This document shows, piece after piece, positions 1-4,708 of a DNA stretch of 9,529 nt. Position 1 is the stretch's first letter, and each line of letters opens with the position of its first letter. The DNA lies in assembly GCA_902783795.1 (NCBI GenBank), contig CACZSO010000052.1:1-9529 (forward strand), read 5' to 3'. The notes beneath the pieces were generated by a model, which searched no databases, had not been told where the DNA came from, and was given only the letters and a program-made list of their open reading frames with translations. A program made the translations under genes and the position numbers. This DNA comes from an uncultured Eubacteriales bacterium (GTDB lineage Bacteria > Bacillota > Clostridia > Lachnospirales > Lachnospiraceae).

Positions 1-252
1 AAAACCGGCATTTAATTTCGTCGCAATGGTGAAGCTTTCTCTCGGATATCTTTTTACCAGACACTCCCGGGCTGCTTCTTCAGACAGACCGCCTTCATAG
101 ACATAGGCTGTATCAAAGTAAGTACACCCGGCTGCCATGAATTTATCGACCATGATCTTCACCTGATCATGATCCAGATTCTTTCCGTCTTCCAGTTTCG
201 GAAGTCTCATAAGACCAAAACCTAATTTCTTGATTTCTTTCAGATTACTCAT
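1..252 (-). CDS. Aldo/keto reductase, N-terminal part (runs off the left edge)
   Basis: Reading leftward from ATG at 252, 84 codons are open to the window edge, so only the N-terminal third or so of an NAD(P)H-dependent oxidoreductase is present. The visible part begins the (beta/alpha)8 barrel with GFGLMRLP (residues 11-18). It then carries the family's catalytic signature TYFDTAYVYEGGLSE, with Asp47 and Tyr52 as the expected catalytic pair, and TIATKL with Lys79 as the third catalytic residue. The start is supported by a GAAGGAG Shine-Dalgarno just upstream. That site lies in the 14-nt gap after the radical SAM gene, so this is the third gene of a leftward operon. Many clostridial relatives carry a C-terminal ferredoxin-like 4Fe-4S extension, which cannot be judged here. 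The substrate is unknown; the family reduces aldehydes, ketones and sugars. Confidence in the family is high, in any specific role low. Confidence 0.93.
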   Translation of the reverse strand, partial: MSNLKEIKKLGFGLMRLPKLEDGKNLDHDQVKIMVDKFMAAGCTYFDTAYVYEGGLSEEAARECLVKRYPRESFTIATKLNAGF

Positions 253-266
253 GTTTACTCCTTCAT

Positions 267-1466
267 TTATAACAGTTTTCTAACTCTAAACATGGCCTTC
301 TCAGGATCCATGCCGTCTTTGATCCACCCCATGACCCGCACTAAAGGTGTCACGGCATGGGCAAAGAACTTCTTCAATCCCCCGCAGAGATAATATTGTC
401 CGGGTTCTCCGTCCTTTGAAAGTCCGAAACGGTCTTTCGGGCAGGCTCCGTTGCAGATGGTAAGGAAAGGACAGTTCCGGCACTCCTGTGTCAGCGCGGT
501 CTTCTTCGACAACCCAAACGCTTTCTGCTCTTCCTTATCTGCCAGAGTCTCAAAAGACTCCTGGGTAAGATACCCCAGACGATGTTCCGCATCCACGAAA
601 TGGTCGCAGGCATAGACAGCTCCATCTTCTTCCGCGATGAGCACCCGGCCGCAGGTCTCAGCCATCCAGCAAAGAGAGGCTGTACTGCCTGTGAGTACAT
701 GGGCCATTTCCGCAAAAAGCTGCACATCACAGGCCCCCACATCATGGGTGATCCATTCATCGAAAACGGTACAGAGAAAATCTCCATACTGTTCCGGGGT
801 GATAGATTCTTTTGAGAGATGGACTTCCGGCGCATTCTCTGTTACGACAGGACCGTTCTCTTCCTTCACCAGGATCGGTATAAACTGGATCCAGCCTGTA
901 TGAAGCTCCCGAAGAGCCCTGTAGACTCTTAAAGGATCTTTTACGGTCTCTGCATTCACCGTACACAGAAGATCGGGACGTATACCGGCCTTTAAGCACT
1001 TCTCTATCGCTTCAGTAACTCTCGCAAAGGTGCCATGCTTTCCCAGATCTTTCCGGTTCGTATCATGGACCAGTTCATCCCCGTCAATGCTGATACCTAC
1101 GTCAAAATGATGGCGCTGCAAAAACGCCGCCCACTCATCCGTTAAAAGCAGGCCATTCGTCTGCAGATTATTCCAGGCATTCCAGCCCGGCGGCAAATGG
1201 CGCCGCTCCAGCTGCAGGGCCTTTCTGAAGAAAGGAATACCCGCCAGGGTTGGTTCGCCGCCATGCCATACAAAAGAAACGGTCGGCCCGGGGGAAGCGT
1301 CCACCGTTTCTTTTATCATTTTTTCCAGAAGTTCCGTGCTCATGACCGTTTGTGTCTCATGAGACGAAAACTTACCTTTTTCCAGATAATAGCAGTAAGA
1401 ACACCGCATATTGCAGCGGCTTCCCACCGGCTTAGCCATAACTACTATCGGCTGTTTCTGTTCCAT
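267..1466 (-). CDS. Radical SAM/SPASM protein, anaerobic sulfatase-maturase (anSME) type
   Basis: A 399-residue protein of the anSME family. Known members use S-adenosylmethionine and three 4Fe-4S clusters to oxidise the active-site Cys or Ser of sulfatases to formylglycine, in the cytoplasm and without oxygen. The radical SAM motif CNMRCSYC supplies Cys18, Cys22 and Cys25. The C-terminal SPASM region has Cys266, Cys272, Cys287, Cys329, Cys332, Cys338, Cys342 and Cys361. This spacing is almost identical to that known for the Clostridium perfringens enzyme, and the CNGACPKDRF signature is present. Asp288, directly after Cys287, matches the aspartate proposed as the catalytic base. Length is typical for the family. 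ATG at 1466 gives the natural N-terminus, although its Shine-Dalgarno is weak (ACGAAG), so translation may be coupled to the hydrolase gene ending 16 nt upstream. No sulfatase is encoded in the window. The target could be a sulfatase elsewhere, or another peptide; the exact substrate is inference. Confidence 0.93.
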   Translation of the reverse strand: MEQKQPIVVMAKPVGSRCNMRCSYCYYLEKGKFSSHETQTVMSTELLEKMIKETVDASPGPTVSFVWHGGEPTLAGIPFFRKALQLERRHLPPGWNAWNNLQTNGLLLTDEWAAFLQRHHFDVGISIDGDELVHDTNRKDLGKHGTFARVTEAIEKCLKAGIRPDLLCTVNAETVKDPLRVYRALRELHTGWIQFIPILVKEENGPVVTENAPEVHLSKESITPEQYGDFLCTVFDEWITHDVGACDVQLFAEMAHVLTGSTASLCWMAETCGRVLIAEEDGAVYACDHFVDAEHRLGYLTQESFETLADKEEQKAFGLSKKTALTQECRNCPFLTICNGACPKDRFGLSKDGEPGQYYLCGGLKKFFAHAVTPLVRVMGWIKDGMDPEKAMFRVRKLL

Positions 1467-1482
1467 TCTTCGTGTACTTTTC

Positions 1483-2247
1483 TTACTTTAACTTTCTGTC
1501 AAAGAAATCGATCACCTTATTAAAGGAATCCATGGCCTGTTCCTGCCGGTACATGGGTTTATCATAGTACCAGAAGCCATGGCCGGCTCCGTCATAGCGG
1601 TGGAATTCATACTCTTTGCCCAGTTCTTTCAGCACTTCTTCCGTTTTATCCACTTCTGCCGGAGTAGGCATAAAGTCATCATTGCCGAAGATACCTAACA
1701 GGGGGCACTGAAGATCAGCAGCCAGCTCGATGGGCGCTTTCGTCTGCTGCGGCATTTTGCGCTCGGGGTTGGGGATCACGCCGCCGCCCCAGCAGTCGAC
1801 CGCTGCATCGACACCTTCACATACACAGGCTGCCAGGAAAGTATGGCGGCCGCCGGAGCACATACCGATGACACCGACCTTACCGTTGGAAGTCATCTGC
1901 TGCTTCAGGAAATCAATAGATCCCTGGGTATCACCCATGACGGAATCATCTGTGGGCTGGCCGGCTTCACGGGCACGCGCTGCCAGTTCAGGCGGCGTAT
2001 CTGTGCCGATACGGTCATAGATATTCGGGACGACCACACTGTAGCCATGTTCTGTAAAGCGGCGGGCCGTTTCTCTGCACCACTCATCCCAGCCGGGCAT
2101 ATGAGGGATCAGGACGATTCCCGGATACGGGCCGGCGCCTAAAGGACGTGAATAATAAGCACGGATAGCATCTCCGTTATCTCCGTTGATGCGGATCACT
2201 TCAGAGATCTGACCGGAATAATCACCGGTATTAAAGCTGTTCCACAT
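1483..2247 (-). CDS. Dienelactone hydrolase family protein
   Basis: A 254-residue alpha/beta hydrolase without a signal peptide, so cytoplasmic. The nucleophile elbow is GMCSGG with Cys130, the cysteine nucleophile typical of dienelactone hydrolases rather than the serine of most esterases. The rest of the triad is visible as Asp190 in FGNDDFMP and His223 in GAGHGFW. The strand before the active site, GIVLIPHMPGWDEWCRETA (43-61), and the segment RRFTEHGYSVVVPNIYDR are also characteristic. Classical members hydrolyse dienelactone in chlorocatechol breakdown. Anaerobe homologues act on unknown esters, thioesters or lactones, so no specific substrate is claimed. The start is fixed by an AAAGGAG Shine-Dalgarno at about 2255-2262. 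It is the first gene of the leftward operon with the radical SAM enzyme and the aldo/keto reductase. Confidence 0.93.
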   Translation of the reverse strand: MWNSFNTGDYSGQISEVIRINGDNGDAIRAYYSRPLGAGPYPGIVLIPHMPGWDEWCRETARRFTEHGYSVVVPNIYDRIGTDTPPELAARAREAGQPTDDSVMGDTQGSIDFLKQQMTSNGKVGVIGMCSGGRHTFLAACVCEGVDAAVDCWGGGVIPNPERKMPQQTKAPIELAADLQCPLLGIFGNDDFMPTPAEVDKTEEVLKELGKEYEFHRYDGAGHGFWYYDKPMYRQEQAMDSFNKVIDFFDRKLK

Positions 2248-2279
2248 AATAAATACTCCTTTCCATTTCTCTTACTACT

Positions 2280-2288
2280 ATTTTACCA
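2280..2288 (-). promoter_or_regulatory. Candidate extended -10 promoter of the hydrolase-anSME-reductase operon
   Basis: On the minus strand the sequence TGGTAAAAT matches an extended -10 element (TGnTAtAAT) and lies about 20 nt before the hydrolase Shine-Dalgarno. A perfect TTGACA sits at 2294-2299 but only 8 bp away, too close to act as its -35, so this promoter would depend on the TGn extension. The placement suits the first gene of the operon. No operator is evident. Confidence 0.4.
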
Positions 2289-2337
2289 CATGCTGTCAAT
2301 AAAAACCTTTGTCCTTTTCACTCTAATAAACTGTCCT

Positions 2338-2369
2338 CAGAGCGCCTTATCCGCCGGGATGGCCGTCTG
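2338..2369. other. G+C-rich imperfect hairpin between lplC-like and hydrolase genes
   Basis: The plus strand reads CAGA, two unpaired bases, GCC, TT, ATCC, a GCCG loop, then GGAT, GGC and TCTG. That gives an 11-pair stem with small internal mismatches. It lies about 160 nt past the stop of the leftward permease operon. It could be a weak terminator for that transcript, but the run that follows on the minus strand (AGGACAGTTTATT) is a poor U-tract. It might equally be a chance structure. No protein-coding sense is visible around it. Confidence 0.3.
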
Positions 2370-2405
2370 TTTCTAAAGCTGCATGTATGATAACAAAGAT
2401 CTGTC

Positions 2406-2503
2406 AGTATAAGAGTGGGGACCAATATGATGGCCATGATTCTATACATTCCATAAAAGAATGGCTGGCTTACATATTCATCCCCACTACTGTGAATTAT
2501 ACT
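2406..2503. repeat. Nested ~98-bp imperfect palindrome (possible MITE-like element or structured RNA)
   Basis: Five pairs of arms nest symmetrically in this intergenic stretch: AGTATAA (2406-2412) with TTATACT (2497-2503); AGTGGGGA (2414-2421) with TCCCCACT (2481-2488); AATATG (2424-2429) with CATATT (2473-2478); GGCCA (2432-2436) with TGGCT (2466-2470, one G-T pair); and CATTC (2447-2451) with GAATG (2459-2463) around a 7-base loop. Two of the interruptions are symmetric 2x2 mismatches. About 31 pairs form one long stem. The structure is not followed by a U-tract on either strand, so it is not an ordinary terminator. It may be a miniature inverted-repeat element, a small RNA or a processing site. 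A TATAAT on the minus strand (2496-2501) overlaps the outer arm. No target-site duplication is certain. Confidence 0.6.
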
Positions 2504-2525
2504 ATTTGATTGTAATTACTAAGCA

Positions 2526-3413
2526 TTAACCCTTAACAGCACCTAAAGCAATACCACTTGCAAAGTATTTCTGCAGGAACGGATAAATGATCAGGATGGG
2601 GATCAATGCCACGAAGGCGATAGCCATACGGATGGATACCTGCGGGATATTGACCACCGCAGACGGATCCGCATCGGGGTTCTGGAGGATAGCCTGGATA
2701 TCCTGGATCATCTTATTCAGGAAGCCCTGAATGTTCATGTATTTACGATCTGAGATATAGTACAGGCAGTTTGTCCAGTCATTCCAGTAGCCCAGGCCGG
2801 TGAATACGGAGATGGTGACCAGGATGGGTTTGGAAAGCGGGACCACGATCTTCCAGAAGATCGTGAAGTAGTTAGCACCGTCGATCTTAGCTGCTTCGTA
2901 AATGGCGCCAGGAATACTGGTCCTCATATACGTTCTTACCAGGATAACGTTCATAGCACTCATCAGATGACCGGGAAGGATCAGAGCCCACAGGGTGTTC
3001 TTGATACCGAACCAGGTGGTCCACATGATGTAGGACGGAACAAGACCGCCGTTGAACAGCATGGTGAAGATGAGCAGGAAGTTGAATACGTTCTTAGCCG
3101 GAAGATCCGGAAGTGACAGCGGATACGCAAACGCCAGAACCAGAAGGACATGAACGACAGTACCGAAAGCTGTTACGATGATCGTGTTCGCATAGCACCG
3201 GAAAATGACTTCTTTATTCTTCCAGATATATCCATAGGATGACAGGCTGAATTCACGGGGAATAAAGTTATAGCCGTAGTTCAGCAGAGAACTCTCTGAA
3301 GAAATAGAAGACATAAACAGCAGCACCATGGGCAGAAGGACGATCAGGGAACAGATAGTCATAATGACATTAAGAATTATCTGATATCTGATATTACTTT
3401 TTGATCTAAGCAT
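2526..3413 (-). CDS. Carbohydrate ABC transporter permease, LplC/YtcP type
   Basis: A 295-residue inner-membrane permease of the binding-protein-dependent sugar uptake class (CUT1, LplC/YtcP branch). Hydrophobic segments lie at about residues 12-35, 75-98, 108-130, 138-160, 186-207 and 262-281, giving the usual six helices. The cytoplasmic EAA loop that docks the ATPase begins EAAKIDGANYF at about 173. The C-terminus FLQKYFASGIALGAVKG is the hallmark end of this subfamily, so the protein is complete. Its Shine-Dalgarno (AAAGGAGG, 3422-3429) overlaps the stop codon of the upstream permease gene, which implies translational coupling and equal subunit output. Members of this branch usually import oligosaccharides or modified sugars from polysaccharides. 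The exact cargo cannot be read from the sequence. No binding protein or ATPase gene follows; instead there are 278 bp of non-coding DNA with a palindrome. Confidence 0.95.
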   Translation of the reverse strand: MLRSKSNIRYQIILNVIMTICSLIVLLPMVLLFMSSISSESSLLNYGYNFIPREFSLSSYGYIWKNKEVIFRCYANTIIVTAFGTVVHVLLVLAFAYPLSLPDLPAKNVFNFLLIFTMLFNGGLVPSYIMWTTWFGIKNTLWALILPGHLMSAMNVILVRTYMRTSIPGAIYEAAKIDGANYFTIFWKIVVPLSKPILVTISVFTGLGYWNDWTNCLYYISDRKYMNIQGFLNKMIQDIQAILQNPDADPSAVVNIPQVSIRMAIAFVALIPILIIYPFLQKYFASGIALGAVKG

Positions 3414-3427
3414 TATTACATCCTCCT

Positions 3428-4339
3428 TTAGAACATCGCATTGTCGGGACTGATCTTACGGACCAGCAGGTTAGATCCCATGACGAACAGGAAGCCTACT
3501 ACTGACTGGAAGAAACCGGCAGCAGCTGATTTTCCGATACCGCCGACCTGGATCAGTGCTCGATATACGTATGTATCAATGGTCTGCGTTACAGAGAACA
3601 AAGCACCTGAGTTCTGAGGCACCTGATAGAAAAGACCGAAGTCTGAATAGAAGATACGTCCGATAGACAGCATGGTCAAAGTGATCATGGAGGGAATCAG
3701 ATGCGGCAGTGTGATAGCTTTGATCTGTTTCCAGCGGGACGCACCGTCGATACGGGCTGCCTCATACAGTTCTTTGTCGATGCCGGCAATACCGGCAATG
3801 TAGATCAGGGTTCCGTAGCCAGCCCCCTTCCACAAATGCACAAAGACCAGGATGAACGGCCATGGTTTCGGGTATGAATACCAGGTGATCTTCTGAAGGC
3901 CGAAGGGCTCTCTGAAGGTCTTGTTGATCAGGCCGTTATCACCGCTCATGAACGCGTAGACAATGTAGGACACGATAACCATGGAAATCAAGAAGGGCAT
4001 CATAACAAAGCTCTGATAGATCTTCTTGGCTGTGGGGTTGACAATGTCCGAAATCATGATCGCCAGAGAAACAGATGCAACCAGACCCAGGGCTATGAAT
4101 ACCAGGTTGTACAGGATCGTGTTTCTGAGGATCAAGGCCAGGTCATTTGAAACAAGGAACTTGAAGTTATTCAGTCCGTTCCATGGGCTCCTGTAAATAC
4201 CATAATTGACGTTATACTTTTTGAAGGCAATTATGATACCTGTCATAGGAATGTAGTTGTTGATGATCAGATAGGCAAAGCCGGGGAGCATCAGCAAATA
4301 CAGCGCCCAAAAATGTTTCAGTTTTTTTACACCTTTCAT
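3428..4339 (-). CDS. Carbohydrate ABC transporter permease, LplB/YteP type
   Basis: A 303-residue inner-membrane permease, the usual heterodimer partner of the gene that follows. After a short basic N-terminus come hydrophobic segments at about 10-39, 70-97, 110-130, 160-185, 214-232 and 272-292. The EAA loop begins EAARIDGASRWKQIKAITLP at about 193, followed by HLIPS, and marks the contact site for the nucleotide-binding subunit. The N-terminal pattern LMLPGFAYLIINNYIPMTG and the C-terminal ISPDNAMF are typical of the LplB/YteP branch, so the protein is full length. It is the promoter-proximal gene of a two-gene leftward operon. In relatives the ATPase is often a shared MsmX-type protein encoded elsewhere, but the lipoprotein binding subunit is normally adjacent, and here it is not. 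The ATG at 4339 is the only good start, although its Shine-Dalgarno lies unusually far upstream. Confidence 0.95.
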   Translation of the reverse strand: MKGVKKLKHFWALYLLMLPGFAYLIINNYIPMTGIIIAFKKYNVNYGIYRSPWNGLNNFKFLVSNDLALILRNTILYNLVFIALGLVASVSLAIMISDIVNPTAKKIYQSFVMMPFLISMVIVSYIVYAFMSGDNGLINKTFREPFGLQKITWYSYPKPWPFILVFVHLWKGAGYGTLIYIAGIAGIDKELYEAARIDGASRWKQIKAITLPHLIPSMITLTMLSIGRIFYSDFGLFYQVPQNSGALFSVTQTIDTYVYRALIQVGGIGKSAAAGFFQSVVGFLFVMGSNLLVRKISPDNAMF

Positions 4340-4340
4340 A

Positions 4341-4388
4341 GCGCTTTTCTTTTTCCTCCTTACTTTTCCAGACGCTTTTTAAAAGCGC
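4341..4388 (-). promoter_or_regulatory. lplB leader with alternative hairpins around the Shine-Dalgarno
   Basis: In the leftward transcript three related segments occur in order: GCGCUUUU (4388-4381), AAAAAGCG (4380-4373) and AAAAGCGC (4348-4341), the last ending one base before the AUG. The first can pair perfectly over 8 bp with the third, placing the Shine-Dalgarno in a 32-nt loop. Alternatively it can fold with its immediate neighbour into a 5-bp hairpin. The two foldings exclude each other. As DNA, CGCTTTTTAAAAGCG (4373-4387) is a perfect palindrome with a one-base centre, about 15-30 bp after the predicted start site, so it may instead be a repressor operator. Confidence 0.4.
4355..4362 (-). 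promoter_or_regulatory. Shine-Dalgarno of lplB-like gene with unusually long spacing
   Basis: TAAGGAGG is a near-perfect ribosome binding site, but 15 bases separate it from the ATG at 4339, compared with 5-9 at the other genes here. No ATG, GTG or TTG closer to it lies in frame. The extra distance is made up partly of the AAAAGCGC arm of the leader hairpin, so folding may influence initiation. Confidence 0.65.
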
Positions 4389-4408
4389 GGAATTTGTTTG
4401 TTGTGAAC

Positions 4409-4437
4409 ATTATATGAAAAAATGAAGAATATTTCAA
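4409..4437 (-). promoter_or_regulatory. Sigma-A type promoter of the permease operon
   Basis: On the minus strand a -35 TTGAAA (4437-4432) and a perfect -10 TATAAT (4414-4409) are separated by exactly 17 bp. A-rich and T-rich DNA upstream resembles an UP element. Transcription should start near 4402, leaving a leader of about 60 nt before lplB. This is one of the two clearest promoters in the window. Confidence 0.8.
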
Positions 4438-4520
4438 GGATTTTTTTGAGAAATTTATAAAAAATTACAAATACCTTCGTCAAAATCCACGTTTTTTCCT
4501 TTTCCTTTTGTTTATTTTGC

Positions 4521-4625
4521 CTATTCAGCAGTATTATCCATATAAACAACGACTCTTTTGCCTTCGGCAGATATTTTTAAGTACAGTCTATCATTCTCCG
4601 CCCGTACATTGACATTCTTATAAAC
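4521..4625 (-). pseudogene. Possible C-terminal remnant of an unidentified leftward gene
   Basis: Reading leftward, 34 sense codons end in TAG at 4521-4523. The product has a protein-like look: it contains VRAENDRLYLKISAEGK and then VVVYMDNTAE, alternating polar and hydrophobic residues like the last beta-strands of a globular domain. It has no start codon or ribosome binding site, and an in-frame TAA stands immediately before it. The trpB promoter overlaps its 5' end. I do not recognise the family. Its position just upstream of the sugar permease operon, in the same direction, suggests the tail of a lost operon neighbour such as a glycosidase, but that is inference. A chance open stretch is also possible. 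Confidence 0.35.
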
Positions 4626-4637
4626 TTAAGGTAAACT
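4609..4637 (+). promoter_or_regulatory. Promoter of trpB and the following hydrolase
   Basis: A perfect -35 TTGACA (4609-4614), a 17-bp spacer and a -10 TAAACT (4632-4637, four of six matches) predict a start near 4644 and a leader of about 65 nt. The -10 sits inside an inverted repeat (see 4626-4646). Confidence 0.7.
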
Positions 4638-4646
4638 CTGCCTTAA
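4626..4646. promoter_or_regulatory. Inverted repeat over the trpB -10 region, candidate operator
   Basis: TTAAGG (4626-4631) and CCTTAA (4641-4646) are perfect inverted copies separated by 9 bp that contain the -10 hexamer. A dimeric repressor bound here would block RNA polymerase. The arms are short, and no regulator gene in the window points to a particular protein. Confidence 0.4.
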
Positions 4647-4708
4647 AGACCAGGTGCTTATATACGGCCTCTTCTTTAAATCTGCAAAGTTTTCTAACAG
4701 GAGTCAGT

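Larger units (their letters stand above)
4340..4708. other. Divergent intergenic region between lplB-like and trpB genes
   Basis: This 369-bp AT-rich stretch holds no complete gene. From left to right it contains the leader and promoter of the leftward permease operon (4340-4437); AT- and T-rich DNA without recognisable features (about 4440-4520); a leftward open segment that looks like the tail of a lost gene (4521-4625); and the rightward trpB promoter, an inverted repeat and a leader of about 65 nt. No T-box signature and no tryptophan-rich leader peptide is visible before trpB. Each element is described in its own entry. Confidence 0.7.

Noticed and set aside
2294..2299. Perfect TTGACA (minus strand) before the dienelactone hydrolase gene as a -35 element
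   Set aside because: Only 8 bp separate it from the best -10, and at 16 bp spacing the -10 would be TAGTAA with three matches. An extended -10 promoter is the better reading.
2341..2410. Short leftward open segment (about 18 codons) downstream of the palindrome as a remnant of a binding-protein gene
   Set aside because: Too short, bounded by stops on both sides, without a start, and the translation resembles no binding protein.
4555..4580. TGCCTTCGGCA followed by a T-rich run, as a rightward terminator
   Set aside because: The stem has only four pairs with a three-base loop, and no rightward gene precedes it; it lies within the possible leftward remnant.
4640..4708. T-box riboswitch or trp attenuator before trpB
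   Set aside because: The leader is only about 65 nt and shows neither the T-box conserved sequence nor a leader peptide with Trp codons nor a terminator hairpin.
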